Notes: generated by a model not told the origin, from the sequence alone. 64,000 nt of DNA from Corallium rubrum (GCA_964035015.1 OZ035998.1:12408143-12472142); one strand, 5' to 3'; shown: positions 11,180 through 23,240, counted from the first letter of the stretch. Numbers and translations are program-made.

Positions 11180-11580
11180 TATAATTGGCAAGGGTTTTGA
11201 CAGGATATACAAGGCTTATACACTATTATAGTATAGAAATAATAAATAACCATGCCTCTTGCTCTGGGCAAGCTGTAAATGCAATTCAAAGTGTCTCGTG
11301 TTATGACAAATCTACAGCTGAAAAATTATACAGCAATATACCATCGAGTACATCAGACTATTTTGCATAATTTTTATAAGTAAAATAATTATGTTCGAAG
11401 ATATCATCTATTAAATAATTATTAAGTCGGTTTTCTTTGTTCTTGCGAGGGTTGTGTATATAGCATACAACCCTATGAATACTAATCAGAAAATAAATGA
11501 AGAAAAAAACTAGGAAAATCTTTGTCCAAGGTAGAAAAAATAGACAAAACTTTGTTGGAAAACCTCCTCAATAATCATTT
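11180..11580. other. Non-coding stretch, nothing recognised
   Basis: AT-rich, with one short ORF lacking any signature. There is a small GAGGGTTGT...ACAACCC hairpin near 11448-11474. Confidence 0.4.
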
Positions 11581-11699
11581 AAGTCGGATAAAACCCTCGA
11601 ACGTCGGGATTTATGCTATATAAAGCCCTCGGACGCTTCGCGTCCTCGGGTCTTTATATAGCATAAATCCCTCGTTCTCGGGCTTTATCCTATACTTAG
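11580..11699. mobile_element. Hairpin MITE
   Basis: A near-perfect ~115-bp palindrome: GGATAAAACCCTCG and TATGCTATATAAAG on the left are mirrored on the right, around CGGACGCTTCGCGTCC. No ORF. Confidence 0.7.
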
Positions 11700-12039
11700 T
11701 TTATTCATGCATAAATTATCTTTGATGTGGGGTCATGTGCCGCGGTTAATATAAAGGTTATTGGCCTTGTATATTAAATGACCTACAATATAGCTTTAAA
11801 ACTACGTCTAGAATACTATTTTTTGGTAAATAACGATAAATATCGTCTGTATCATATGAATAAACTAAATCAGATAATTACGTCGAAGTAGGTAACTAAG
11901 CTAAAGTTATTCTTGGTAATTAACTCTTATTTAATATATGTTTGGCTCGGAGTATACCGCAATATATAGTATCCTAGAATTTTGGAACTGATTCTTATAT
12001 TAATTTCATTGGTAAACTTCAATATAGTAAGATATTTTC

Positions 12040-12300
12040 GGTATAATATTCGCTGTATTTTAGCAAATTTTATCAGATATATTTGGCATATATCACTAGT
12101 ATTGGTAGGAAACCAATCCAATTGCTGTGTTACGAAACGTACTTGACTTTTTACTGTTTCTTTTATTTGCCTAAACAGTTTTGAAAACATTTGGTTCAAG
12201 GAATAAGATACTTTACTCTTTTGTAAACTAAATACATGCATATTTCTTATCAGATTTTAGCTAGTGTGAATGCAGACTTTCTTTATACAAGCTTCGTATA
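12040..12300 (+). repeat. Large dispersed repeat, second copy, part 1
   Basis: It matches 9100-9360 (landmarks CGGTATAATATTCG, CATATATCACTAGTATT and GAATGCAGACTTTC). The copy is interrupted by the hairpin block at 12330-12715 and resumes at 12725 and 13265. Confidence 0.65.
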
Positions 12301-12329
12301 GTAATACCATGATCGCCTCGAATTTTTTT

Positions 12330-12715
12330 GTTCTCCGCGCGGGGGAATGTAAACCTCGTATTTCCCTCATCGCTCATGCAAGAGGGAAATTTTTCCTTTG
12401 TCTTCTAATTTTCCCATGATGTTCAGTTGATGAGGGAAAATTAGAAATCCTTTGTCTTCTTCTAAATTCCCTGCTTGCATATATTTTCCCTCATCAACGC
12501 ACGTGAAAATTAGATGCAACTTCTCTGATCAACCGTGTGAATTTCCTGTTGGTAAGATTCTCAAAGTTTTCCTTGGCGATAATAATACTACAAACTAAAT
12601 ATACCAAGACTTTTCGGGAAATTAGCGATTAAATTTCCCCTTTGCTTCGGGAAAATTTGTAAACTTTCACAAACCTTCCCTCGGCTACGGAAAATTTAAT
12701 CGCTAATTCCCTCAT
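12330..12715. mobile_element. Cluster of nested hairpin repeats
   Basis: Several inverted segments: a GAGGGAAA / TTTCCCTC series, and GGGAAATTAGCGATTAAAT near 12620 mirrored at about 12690-12710. It interrupts the dispersed repeat and has no ORF. Confidence 0.55.
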
Positions 12716-12780
12716 GTCATGTTACTTATAATTATTACATCATTACGTAATTCAGTCAAAAAAAGTTAATGATGTCTCAA

Positions 12781-12886
12781 CAGCCTCGGTCCCAGGCTCT
12801 TCAGTAATAAAAGGCGAGCATAGCGCTCAAGCGCGCGGGGGTGCTATGCTCGCCTTTTATTACTGAAGAGCCTGGGACCGAGGCTG
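12781..12886. mobile_element. 106-bp hairpin MITE with 9-bp target duplication
   Basis: The termini CAGCCTCGGTCCCAGG...CCTGGGACCGAGGCTG form ~44-bp near-perfect inverted arms. The element is flanked by perfect ATGTCTCAA duplications at 12772-12780 and 12887-12895. A 9-bp duplication fits Mutator-like elements. The surrounding DNA is a dispersed repeat whose other copies lack this insertion. Confidence 0.85.
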
Positions 12887-13264
12887 ATGTCTCAACCTTA
12901 AAACCGCCAGCTATACGCAGTCTAGAACGACGCGGCTCTCCGAACAATAGAATTATTCATTTAAAAGAAAGAAAATGAAGAATTTGCAGTCCCAAGAGAA
13001 ATCTTAACGCCGTCCCCGTTCTGATAAACAACACAACTAAGAGCATTTTCACGTCTTCACGACGACGTCAACTCGTGGAGAAATGAGAGCTGCTGCTTAA
13101 ATTAATACTGTTTTCGGTATACATGCATTACAATCGTTTTAGAAGCATTATTAGCGTGTTTTAAGAATCATATAAATAAGCTTCAAGTGTCAAACACTGA
13201 AGTCAATTAACCGATACCAAAATTTTTATTACGTTTTTCACTGCCGTCGTAGACCAGGTAAACT

Positions 13265-13680
13265 CCCGCCCCAGTATATAGTATAATAATCGCTAGTTAG
13301 TCTACTATATATAGTCTTGTCTGAGAGTGTTCAATATTCCTATTTCCCAGTTCTCAGTAATCTGTTGAGAGTTTTGTAAAGCTTTGAAGCAACCTATCGC
13401 CCTTTGTTATCTGTTAATCTTTTATTGGCCACAGTTGCCTTTTGGCAACTTAGTTCATTTTACTCTGGCTAACGCCAGACCATTTTACTCGTCAAGGGGA
13501 GAGCACCCAGGCCTTGAACGAACGCCAACAATGTATTGGTTCACATCATATAAACAAACCAACTGAAAAATCAGAATGAAGCATGTAAGGATACAATGTC
13601 AATGGAGTAGTAAACGTAATTATGTTTATTCAAAAAATAAACCACTCGAAGGAATAAGAAAACTTTAATAGATGCCTAAA
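13265..13680 (+). repeat. Large dispersed repeat, second copy, part 2
   Basis: It matches 9380-9780, sharing TTATTGGCCACAGTTGCC, CTCTGGCTAACGCCAGAC, CGTCAAGGGGAGAGC and CGCCAACAATGTATTGG. Short ORFs over it are repeat translations. Confidence 0.7.
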
Positions 13681-14080
13681 CTTGTTCACAAACTCATCCA
13701 CAAACTTGACAGTTCTCAAGATTGGAATATGACGACTTCAAGAGCCAATTCAAATTATGCAACTTATATATTAACTGATGTTTCTGCTATTTTGAAAACA
13801 TTAGTTTGCAGGTGTTCTACTTGCCTTGAAGTCGTTATCCATATTCCAGCGCTAGCAGTTTGACCCGAGAAAGAAACGCCTGTGGAGGAGGTATATATAC
13901 GGTAGGTCTTTATATAAACATGTTTATTTGTGTTGGTCCTATTTTCTTGGTATTGTATTTATCTTATTTCTTGATTATTTAGCATGAGCTAGCTGGGCTC
14001 TGGTGAATCCTAAGTCAGTCCCAGGTCAGGTGTAGCCGTGTAGGTCGTGTAGGACTCTAACGAGTAGAGTGCGCCATACG

Positions 14081-14450
14081 GGCAATGTTTTAGATAGAGC
14101 AAAATGAGAAGATGGTAAACTGTTGAGACTAGTTTGATAACAAAATGACGTTTTGAGCGGAAACTTTCATCAGAGTAAAATGTGATGAATGGCTCCGCTC
14201 GAAACGTCATCAGTATATTTCTTTTTTCAAAAGTCAAAACTACTCTCGGCAGTTTGCCATCTATTCACTTTGCTCTAACGTCAACGCACGGCTGAACAAA
14301 TGTACGATGAAAGTTAAGATACAATTTGATTATAATCAGATAAAGAAAACAGCTAAACAAGCTGTAGATAATTTTGCGACAAACGTAGCTTTGACCGTCT
14401 TTCGTTAGTTAATACAACTCTATATCGTACGCACTGTTGTCGAATAACTT
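14081..14450 (+). repeat. Large dispersed repeat, third copy
   Basis: It matches 8660-9020: GATGAATGGCT, GCTCGAAACGTCA, CTCTCGGCAGTTTGCC and GCTAAACAAGCTGTA. It contains an ATGACGTTTTGAGCGG...CCGCTCGAAACGTCAT inverted pair like those near Penelope-like 3' ends. Confidence 0.7.
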
Positions 14451-14532
14451 TATCTTTTTATTAAATAAAATAAAATAAAAATTAAATATAAGGAAAGTAT
14501 TATATTGCATGTTGTTAGTAAGGCGGAAGTAG

Positions 14533-14699
14533 CTCTCTCCTCCGCAGAGGCTTTATATTACATGACGCATGAGGGACTATTAACCGCGGGCGAAGGAACG
14601 CCTTTCTCCTCCCCCTTCGTTTTCCGCCTGCGTTCCTTCGCCCCGCGGTTAATATTCCCTCATGCGTCATGTAATATAAAGCCTCTGCGGAGGAGAGAG
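14533..14699. mobile_element. 167-bp hairpin MITE with 9-bp target duplication
   Basis: The ends CTCTCTCCTCCGCAGAGG and its inverse form arms of about 70 bp that include TTACATGACGCATGAGGGA. Perfect CGGAAGTAG duplications lie at 14524-14532 and 14700-14708. The CTCCTCCGCAG terminus resembles that of the 28283-29570 element. Confidence 0.85.
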
Positions 14700-15004
14700 C
14701 GGAAGTAGAGTAACGTGTTAATCCTCCACCAACTAGTATCCTCTCACACCTCACTGAAACTCGCCACACTGCTTCACTTAACGACTTCAAAATTATTTCC
14801 TCTTGCTCTTCAACTTCTGAACTGCTCGTACGTGAAAGTCTCTTAATCTCTAAATTAAACCCTCTTTAAATGCCAATTTAGCTCAGTCCCTTTCTCTTTG
14901 TTTTGATCTATTCTTCCTACTTACCAGTATGGCAGTAAAAGCAGATATCCCTAGCTAAGTGATCTGAGACTCGTGTGTGTAATTGGCGAGCCGTTTGGCC
15001 CACA

Positions 15005-15145
15005 TATAATGCGGTTATCAGCTTTTAGTGTGAATGCAGACTTTCTTTATACAGCTTCGTATAGTTACATACATAATTCAGTCAAAAAAAGTTAATGATG
15101 TCATATAATCTGTAATAGTACAATATCGTTCCGCGTTCGTCACAC
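15005..15145 (+). repeat. Large dispersed repeat, third copy, tail
   Basis: It matches 9260-9395 (GAATGCAGACTTTC, GTATAGTTACATAC, TAATGATGTCATATA, CAATATCGTTCCGCG). Confidence 0.65.
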
Positions 15146-15367
15146 TTAGTATTCAACAATCAGACAAGGCGCCCAAGTTTTCTATCGTTGATAGAAAACG
15201 AGGGCGAGTTGTCTATTTGTTTTAGTATAAATTTACCAGCAAAAGTTAAATAAATTCTCGACCATAAGGTATTTTTGAGGTTCGTTTAATACATTTTTAA
15301 CTGTAATAACTGTATGCCAATAACAAACGTTCAACAGTCATTTCGGACATATCTCCTTACGGCTGCT

Positions 15368-15850
15368 GACAGAGTGCCCCTTGTACCCCGCATGCGGAGA
15401 AGGAGACTGCCAACGTTGACGAGCTCCACTTTTCTTATTGAGCATGCGCCTAATCCTCTGTAACAGAGCCTGAAGAAAAACTCGTTACCAGTCAACGGAT
15501 CAGCCGGATATCAACCAAGGGGGAGATTTGGTAAATCATCGACTTCGTGCATTTTCCAGTCATCAAGCGGGACTTTCTGTTGAATCTTTGTTGAAATTTC
15601 ACTCAACCGTGATAGTAACTATTTAAACTACTGTAGTCGGGTGATAAATATAAATTTGCCCAGCAGATAACTTTTAAAAAGACCATATCGAACACGAATA
15701 CATTGAGAAGGTTAAAATACTTTAATAAAAACTAACATTTGAAACTAGATTGACCCATCCAATTTCCTGGATGATCGACTGATAAAAGAAAGTGGAGCTC
15801 GTTGGCAGTCTCCTTCTCCGCGTGCGGGGTAAAAGGGACACTCTGACGAA
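15368..15850. mobile_element. Terminal-inverted-repeat element, ~480 bp
   Basis: CAGAGTGCCCCTT...ACCCCGC and GGAGAAGGAGACTGCC on the left recur inverted near 15795-15848. The interior has no transposase-like frame. A target duplication is not clear. Confidence 0.6.
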
Positions 15851-16074
15851 TTTTGTCATTGGTTGATTTTTCCACAAAGTAGCATTATTGCATCATCCCG
15901 TCAGGCCTTGCGAAACTGGATGGCATGATGCGCATGCTCGATTTTTCGAGTTCTTTCTTTTCGACAGCTTTGCCTTTTATCGAGTTGGGTTAAAGTGTTT
16001 TCCGACGGTATTGGTGAATTCATCAGTCGTTGATAAGTAATGTTGCTCATGAAGACAGAATAGTCCGGCGGTTA

Positions 16075-16690
16075 AGCCCGAAATTTTGCCTCAATTGTGC
16101 GTTTTGTGATAAAAGCGCATGAAACTTGGCAAGTAGATAGTTACTAGTGCTGATGATTTTCTGATATAGAGCCAACGCAGATTTCTTCCTTGGTTGGCAC
16201 AAAATCGAGTTTTTTCCAATTTACCTATTAAAGTACTTTCTTATAAAAAAGTGAAAATTCAAAGTTCACTTTTAGTAAATATCATCTATATTGTTAGAAC
16301 GTTCGCAAAAAACTATATGAAGGACATTCAAGCGGCTAGGACGATTTTCTAAGCCTATTTTGAGTTATTACCGCTCAAAAATGTGCAAAATGCCGCAAAA
16401 TGATTTTTTTTAGTGGGTTTAACCTTCCGTAACTCAAAACGAGCTTGGAAAATCGTACTACTACGCTTAAATCTCCTACATATAGTTTTTTTGCGAACTT
16501 TCTAACGATATAGGTGATATATCACTTTTTTATAAGATAATACTTTAATAGGTAAATTGGAAGAAAACTCAATTTTGTGGCAACCAGGAAGAACTCTGCG
16601 TCGACTCTATATCAGATAATCATCAGCCCTAGTAACTCTATCTACTTGCCAAGTTTCATGCTTTTATCACAAAACGCACAATTCATCCCC
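16075..16690. mobile_element. Fold-back element, ~615 bp
   Basis: The left arm (CAATTGTGCGTTTTGTGAT, AACTTGGCAAGTAGATAG, CAATTTACCTATTAAAGTA) is mirrored on the right over more than 250 bp per arm, leaving a small centre near 16380. No ORF. Confidence 0.7.
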
Positions 16691-16915
16691 TTAACAGCTT
16701 GACTACAGTAGAACAGACGAATTTATTACAGACGTGAGAAAATGCCGTGTTGACACTTGACATCATTGACTTGAGGACTAGAGACACAAGAAAGAGCTGC
16801 AGAATATCAAAGAACATATACGTACTGTTTACCTAGTATTAAACGCCTTGCTGCTTGGTCCAACAACCACGAAACGCAGTTGGTAGGGTAGGCACCGAAT
16901 AATGCAAAAAATATG

Positions 16916-17158
16916 GGGTGTTGGTGGCACAATGGTTAGCGCACGTGCCTTTCACCTCTGCGACCCGGGTTCAATTCCTGCTCTCAGCAGTTATCTGATT
17001 AAAATTTCACCTTGGCCCCATGTGAGAAGAGTGCTTCCAGTTTGACTCTACCAAACATCGCAGGTTTCCTCCGGACCAATGAGGGATGGCCCTTACTGGA
17101 CCTATAGGGAGAACAGTTAGCTATTAACTAATAGAGCTATCCAGTATAAATTAGATTA
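16916..17158 (+). mobile_element. tRNA-derived SINE, copy 1
   Basis: The head resembles a tRNA: an A-box-like TGGCACAATGGTTAGCGC and a B-box GGTTCAATTCC, followed by a body with CAGTTATCTGATTAAAAT, TTTGACTCTACCAAAC and GGTTTCCTCCGG and a tail near ATCCAGTATAAAT. A second copy with the same organisation lies at 34044-34325. It would be transcribed by RNA polymerase III. Confidence 0.8.
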
Positions 17159-17535
17159 GTTGTTTTGTGGTTTTGTCTAGTCTACTGAAAGTATTAAGAT
17201 CGTTTTATTATTCGGCTAAATGGGCTTGTTGTTGGGTTCATTTGGGTTGTTTACACCAAATCGCTTCATGGGACCAAGTACTTCATATAAGGCCATATAC
17301 AAAGAATTTGTGTCGAGGGTATAGTTTACACAAGAAAATACCTTTAACTGTCCAATTACACAGTTTCAGAGCGGTTCTACATAACAACATTGCTTAATAA
17401 TGATTGCTCCTGAGAGTTTTGTACTTTTTAACAAAAACTTAATATGCGCACGCTGTTCCGCAGGTTTTCTTGATGTCCGAAGGCTTCGCCAACAAACGCC
17501 AGACGATTTCAGTTACTCGGGAGAGCTCCGGGAAA

Positions 17536-17870
<335 letters not shown>

Positions 17871-18257
17871 GACTTTAAATTGTCAATAAACCCAATAAAA
17901 GTAAGCAAAAAAAAACAGATTACCTGTCTCAGGACGAGTTTGTTACCATTTGGCGCCACGCGTGGCCCCGTACAACACGTCGGGGATTTTAGCGATGAAA
18001 ATGCACTGAAAACATTCTGCTGTGTTAATTACGTGATTAGACATATATCCAAGTAATTTTTGACTTTCGTCGATGATTAAATCCACATAAAATTCATCAA
18101 AAACGACAAAATCGTCGCGAAGTATCTCGTGTGCCGTGCCGTTATGGAGTTATAATGTCATGTTTGTTTGACCCAATAGCCAATCAGAGTGTGTGTTGTC
18201 GTTCATTTACTTCCGGTTATTTTATAAATATATATATATATACTACACTCGAAATTT

Positions 18258-18350
18258 TCTTTTTCTCATTGAGGCGGAAAGACGGGCGCGGGCGGAAAAG
18301 CGGGCGGGCGGATAAGCGGGCGGGCGAATAAGCGGGCGGAAAGGCAGGAA
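18258..18350. repeat. GC-rich GCGGGCGG minisatellite
   Basis: About eight degenerate units of GCGGGCGGATAA and relatives. This base composition is unlike the AT-rich surroundings. Confidence 0.75.
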
Positions 18351-18394
18351 ACCGTTGACTCAGGCCTTGAACAAATGCCAACAATGTCTTGAAG

Positions 18395-18640
18395 AGTGCG
18401 TGGTCATAAAACAAGCTTGAAATATCAAATGCGGTAGTTTACATTTGGTACCGCGCGGCCAACCAAAAAAAGAAGGTTTTACAGGAAATGTACTTAAGAT
18501 TATCGAGGACTTCCTGGCAAATAGATGGATAACCGGCTGTTTGAGTGGGAAATTATATTTCGTCGTGGGAAAGAGTAATTACTTCGGAGGTTCGGTATTG
18601 GGCCTTCTATTAGTTCTTCTTTTTACTTGGGCTATCTGTG
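18395..18640 (+). pseudogene. Reverse transcriptase fragment of a non-LTR retrotransposon
   Basis: The frame gives LKIIEDFLANRW followed 30 residues later by GSVLGLLLVLLF, the region just before the catalytic (Y/F)xDD box in CR1/Jockey-type reverse transcriptases. The catalytic box itself is absent. The DNA is homologous to 10140-10475. Confidence 0.65.
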
Positions 18641-18807
18641 GTAGGCAGAGTCTAGGTTTCGGCTCGGGTTTCCCCCTTTTTTCTTTTTTTTTGGGGGGGT
18701 GTGGGGTGTGTTGTGTGTTGTGTTTAGGTTATAACCCAACCCCCTGCCGGGTCTAATCCCATATTGGTGCGCGAAACATTTGGTATATTACCCGGCGAGC
18801 TGTTTCG

Positions 18808-19083
18808 CAGGCCCGGATTTACCAATTTTGGGCCTACAGGCTAAGTGTGACGACACATTTCTGGCATGCTCCCCGGAATTTTGGGTCTCTGAAGCAGCAT
18901 TTCCCGCATTTTGAGGACACTTTTGAGCAAAATATAAAGGTCTGAAATCCCAATTTTTTAACAGAGTTTCTCGCTTTTTTTTGAAATAGTGTCTAAATTT
19001 TTTTTTCGTCCCAAAATATGGGCCGTCCAAATTGTGGGCCTACAGGCTATAGCCTGGTAAGCCTATAGGTAAATCCGGGCCTG
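18808..19083. mobile_element. hAT-like MITE with 8-bp target duplication
   Basis: Terminal inverted repeats CAGGCCCGGATTTACC and GGTAAATCCGGGCCTG, with perfect CTGTTTCG duplications at 18800-18807 and 19084-19091. The 276-bp length, 8-bp duplication and CAG start fit a non-autonomous hAT element. No transposase is present. Confidence 0.88.
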
Positions 19084-19389
19084 CTGTTTCGTGTAAATAA
19101 AACCCATCTCGAAACAAACCCGTCTCGAAACAACCAAGAGACAGACTTGGAGCAACTCTACCGGCGAGCCAGCTTTTTGTCATGTAAACTCCAATGAATC
19201 GAAAATCTTGTCGGGGAAAAGAGATAACTAACTCGAGTACCCGTATCTGGGAAACTCACCCCCGAAGCCTATGATTGGACCACCCCGATTCAGGACGTAA
19301 CGTATTTGAAATTTAAACCCGGAAACTTATAGCGAGCAAAATCAGACGCCTTCACACAGTTAACAGTTTAGACACACAGTTCATCAGTT

Positions 19390-19438
19390 CATGTTTCCCG
19401 AGTCCACGTCCATGTTTACCATTCTAAGGCGTATACAG
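19390..19438 (+). CDS. Possible first exon, unidentified
   Basis: ATG at 19390 opens 16 codons to a GTTAGT donor in a locally GC-richer stretch. No partner exon was confirmed. A frame at 19718-19921 (67 aa) lies downstream but is not clearly linked. Confidence 0.18.
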
Positions 19439-19991
19439 GTTAGTATCAAGCATATATATGTATGTTAACTAATGGACATTACTTGAATGCTTAGCGAGGT
19501 AGAAATCAGTGGTGTACAGCACTTTTGAGGAACGTTTGATGACTGAATGAAGCATATGTTTGTTTCAAATTGCAACCATGTAACGTTATTATATTTCATA
19601 CTGCAAATACTACATCATGGCAATATAATACTTAATGATTATTGACTAAATCCAGTTGAATTATATTAGAATCAATGTGGTACACATGTTGCGAAGGTAT
19701 GCAGTTTTATTACTTGTATGAACCATGTACTTTATATTTACAACGAAGGCTCTGACAAGTATTGTGTAAAAGGTAAAGACCAATTCGTGGTGTCATATCG
19801 AAGTGGTTATCATGCAGATACTAATGAAAATGAACATGCATGGTTATATATTTGCGTTCAGAACTATCGATCAAGCGAACCTCGTGGTCAAAACAAGGAT
19901 TATTATGCAGATGTAATATAACACCGTTTTGGTTGTCTGCGGCGCAAGGTATATGAGTAAGCGGATGTGCACAGGCTGCGCAAGGTATGTG

Positions 19992-20511
19992 TAGCATGTA
20001 TCCATTTGGTCCAAAACGTCAACGGTGTCCTGGTCGTACAGAGATATAGCCACAATTAACACTAAAGAAATCTTTGCAACCAGCGACCTACGTTCGTCGT
20101 TACAAAGATAAATCATTGTCAATCTGCTTCTGCGTCCGCTATGACCTCTTTGTAACTAAACTAGTATATAAGTGAAAAATCCATCGCATTGTTTAAGCTT
20201 ACGACTGTGGCGTGAGGCGCTCTAGCCTGGTATGATCGAGAAGTCAATGATATAGCATGTATCCATTTGGTCCAAAACGTCAACGGTGTCGTGGTCGTAT
20301 AGAGATATAGCCACAATTAACACTAAAGAAATCTTTGCAACCAGCGACCTACGTTCGTCGTTACAAAGATAAATTGTCAATCTGCTTCTGCGTCCACTAT
20401 GACCTCTTTGTAACTAAACTAGTATATAAGTGAAAAATCCATCGCATTGTTTTAAGCTTACGACTGTGGCGTGAGGCGCTCTAACCTGGTATGATCGAGA
20501 AGTCAATGAAA
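19992..20511 (+). repeat. Tandem duplication of a ~260-bp unit
   Basis: Two copies (about 19992-20251 and 20252-20511) differ at only a handful of positions. Each contains TAGTATATAAGTG, a TATA-box-like string, and the block GGCGTGAGGCGCTCTA. The function is unknown; it may be a duplicated promoter or a small RNA unit. Confidence 0.75.
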
Positions 20512-20653
20512 AGGATAGATAAAAGTCTTTTTAAACGCGGTTGCATGTCATTGCATGTCAACTGTACTCGGGGAAGGATTCCATTTCATATGAAACACGA
20601 TTTTAGTCGTCTGCAGCTGCTGGAAACCCAACCTTATATAAAGTAACGCGGGA

Positions 20654-20797
20654 ATGAAATTCGGCGAAATGTACAGTCGACTACTAATTAAACTAACGTC
20701 TCTACCGGTTTACGTTGTACTAGGTTTATATGCTTCGCTCAATATTGCTTTCGGTGCAGATGTAGAAGGACGCAGGAATGGATATGACTGCAGTTAG
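20654..20797 (+). CDS. Small ORF with signal-peptide-like sequence
   Basis: A 47-codon frame lies just after a TTATATAAAG TATA-like string (20634-20643). A second ATG at 20669 may be the real start, since the TATA box is so close. The middle is hydrophobic (SLPVYVVLGLYASLNIAFG), followed by a short charged tail with one Cys. A GTAAGT donor follows the stop by 3 nt. It could encode a small secreted precursor or be chance; no family was recognised. Confidence 0.25.
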   Translation: MKFGEMYSRLLIKLTSLPVYVVLGLYASLNIAFGADVEGRRNGYDCS

Positions 20798-21307
20798 TGT
20801 GTAAGTAGTGAACCAGCCAACCAAGGTTGTTTTTGCAAGGTTCTAGTTTGAACAAGACGTCTACTCATTACTCAGGCGTTGCACAGCCGTGAACTGCAGC
20901 GGTGCAGGAAGCGCCGAAGGTTTGCTAATGTAGTATTTATAAATATAAACAATAAGGTCGTTTTTCCGAAAATTAAACAACGGTTACGGATCTAATATAT
21001 TTAGTAGACAAAACCTATATAGTGTCGGATCGGCGGATTCAAGCGATCATTCTGATTAGAATGTATTATTGTAATGCGACACGAACACCTACACGATATC
21101 TAGACATGCAAACAGTTCAACATATTGATATGAATGCGGATATCTTTATAATATTTGCTCTATTCGGTGGTTATTATTATACCAGCATTTTGTAGTTGTT
21201 GGACTTTAGAAAAGCAAGGCCAGGGCCAACCTGTTTCGAAATAGTTCGTCATCTTTTACGTGGTCTACCGCGATCGGCGTGTTCAGTTGTAAACATGTGT
21301 AATATGA

Positions 21308-21436
21308 CCATATGCACACGGTAACGTTACCGAGCGTTTTCGTATTGTTTACTGTTCTCAAGGGAATCGAAAACAATCAGCTCATTACTTGAAACAATAC
21401 GAAAACGCTCGGAAACGTTACCGTGTGCACATAGTC
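21308..21436. mobile_element. Hairpin element
   Basis: GCACACGGTAACGTTACCG and GCGTTTTCGTATTGTTT are mirrored at about 21390-21428. No ORF. Confidence 0.65.
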
Positions 21437-22059
21437 TAAGCCTTTGTAATCAGCATATTTATGAGGAAGACAATTATCCGCCGCATTTAATATACTGATC
21501 AATTATATAACTCGGTCACTTGCAAAATATTACAACACCGTTCCAGATCAAGATTCGAAAACATTTCATCCAAAGGTAAAGTTGTTGAAAAGAAAGAACT
21601 CGCTTAAACACATTAACATGTCTCACAATTTCGCAAATGCTGACGGGAAGTATTGCGCAATTTTGTTTTTGTGTGGGAAAAGACAATACAGAAATAAAGA
21701 ACGCAAGTTAAGGCCAGTGATTTTTCGTGAAGGAAAATCCAGAGTGTTAAAATATATCCATTTTAATGCCGCATGCGTGCAGGGCTGCAGGGTACTGAGG
21801 GAGAGCTAGACTTTTTCCACCAAAAGTATAGGTTAAATTCCCATTCAGCTATTGGTTCACTCCAGTCTGATGTAAAGACACTGTCAACTCTGCTAAGCAT
21901 AACAATAAGGTTTGGTGGAAAGCGCGGAAAACGCGGACATGGACAGTGGGCATTCTCGTTCCCAGGTCCCCTACTTCCGGATGTCTAAGATTTCAGAACA
22001 TCCGGGACGTTAATCTTTATTCTGTGGTCCGGGACTCCACAGCACAGAACAGAATAGTA

Positions 22060-22370
22060 ATACAACCAGAAGTCCGACTCGCGTCGGAACCTTTGAAGTT
22101 TATGTCCTCGCGCATGTCACCTCGCGCATGTCGCCTCGCGCATCTTGATTCCTCGCCATCCTACGCAATCCTGGCAAGTTCCCCCGGCAGTTTGGACCTT
22201 GAAAAGAAGGTTAAAACTGCCGGGGGAACTTGCCAGGATTGCGTAGGATGGCGCAGGACATTGCGTAGGATCACGTCGGATGGCGTCGGATGGCGTCGGA
22301 TGGCGTAAAATATCGCGCCTGCGCATTGAAGAAATGCGGACAAGTTTTCACTTGAGTCGGACTTCTGGTT
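22060..22370. mobile_element. TIR element with internal hairpin
   Basis: Outer ends ACCAGAAGTCCGACTC and GAGTCGGACTTCTGGT, with an inner palindrome (22155-22250, GGCAAGTTCCCCCGGCAG arms) and short CGGATGGCGT tandem units at 22270-22305. Small ORFs over it are not credible. Confidence 0.6.
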
Positions 22371-22499
22371 GATCTCTATTCTGTGTCCACAGGCAGGTTT
22401 CACAATTATCCTGGTAATCCCGGCATATTTTTGCATGGAAGAAGATGGGCAATAAATTCAGAACTTTGGGACATTGTTGAAATACATCGTGTATGTTGT

Positions 22500-23240
22500 T
22501 AAACCTTTCATAAGATTTCATTTGCTATACTGTTCAAGTTTCTGCGTTTTGTGTAACGTTTTAAAATGTCCAAAATGTTCGCATCATTGCTCGTCAATAA
22601 TAGTAGAAAATAAGATCTCAATGGTGTTGTAGAATTTCGAATATTGTTTTTAAAATACTTAACATATATCCTTGAGCTATAGCTAACGTAAAATTCTATT
22701 TGTGGGAGGACTTTCAAGTTTCTAAATAAAAGGAGAATATTTTTTAAATGGGTAAACGTTGTCATTTTGGTTTACCTTGACGTATAAATTTGTTAAGTTT
22801 GTTGTTTTGCCTTTGTGGAGTTTTAGTGTTTTGTACTATCTATAACTTTTGAAAATCTTTGGTTTAAAATGTTTCAGAAGTTCATACCTAAAGTATTTTG
22901 GAAGTTACGGATAATTTAAAACACCAAAACTGCACTAATGCAAACACGTTTGGCCGGCCGTAAAACAAAGGCTCAAAGCTAACAAATCACCATAGGCCAG
23001 ACCAAATGGAAAACGTTTTCCTATTTTTAAAACACTTCTTTTTCAGCTAGAAACTTGAAATTTCTGCCACAAATACCGGTAACATTTTATAGTATCTTCT
23101 GTTTGATATATAGCTCAAAGATGTGACTTCAGTATTTCAAAAGCAATATGTAATCCGAAATTCTGTAGCACTTGTCAGTGAGAAGTCCATTTCCCATTAT
23201 TATTTGACAAGCAATGCCAATGGTGCAAACATTTTGGACA
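22500..23240. other. Non-coding stretch, nothing recognised
   Basis: AT-rich with no supported exon, repeat or RNA. Confidence 0.45.

Noticed and set aside
16916..16990. A functional tRNA gene
   Set aside because: A and B boxes are present but the sequence does not fold into a full acceptor stem by eye, and an identical organisation with a long shared body recurs at 34 kb, so it is a SINE head.
19992..20511. Tandem spliceosomal snRNA or 5S genes
   Set aside because: Compared from memory with U1, U2, U4, U5, U6 and 5S signatures; none matches.
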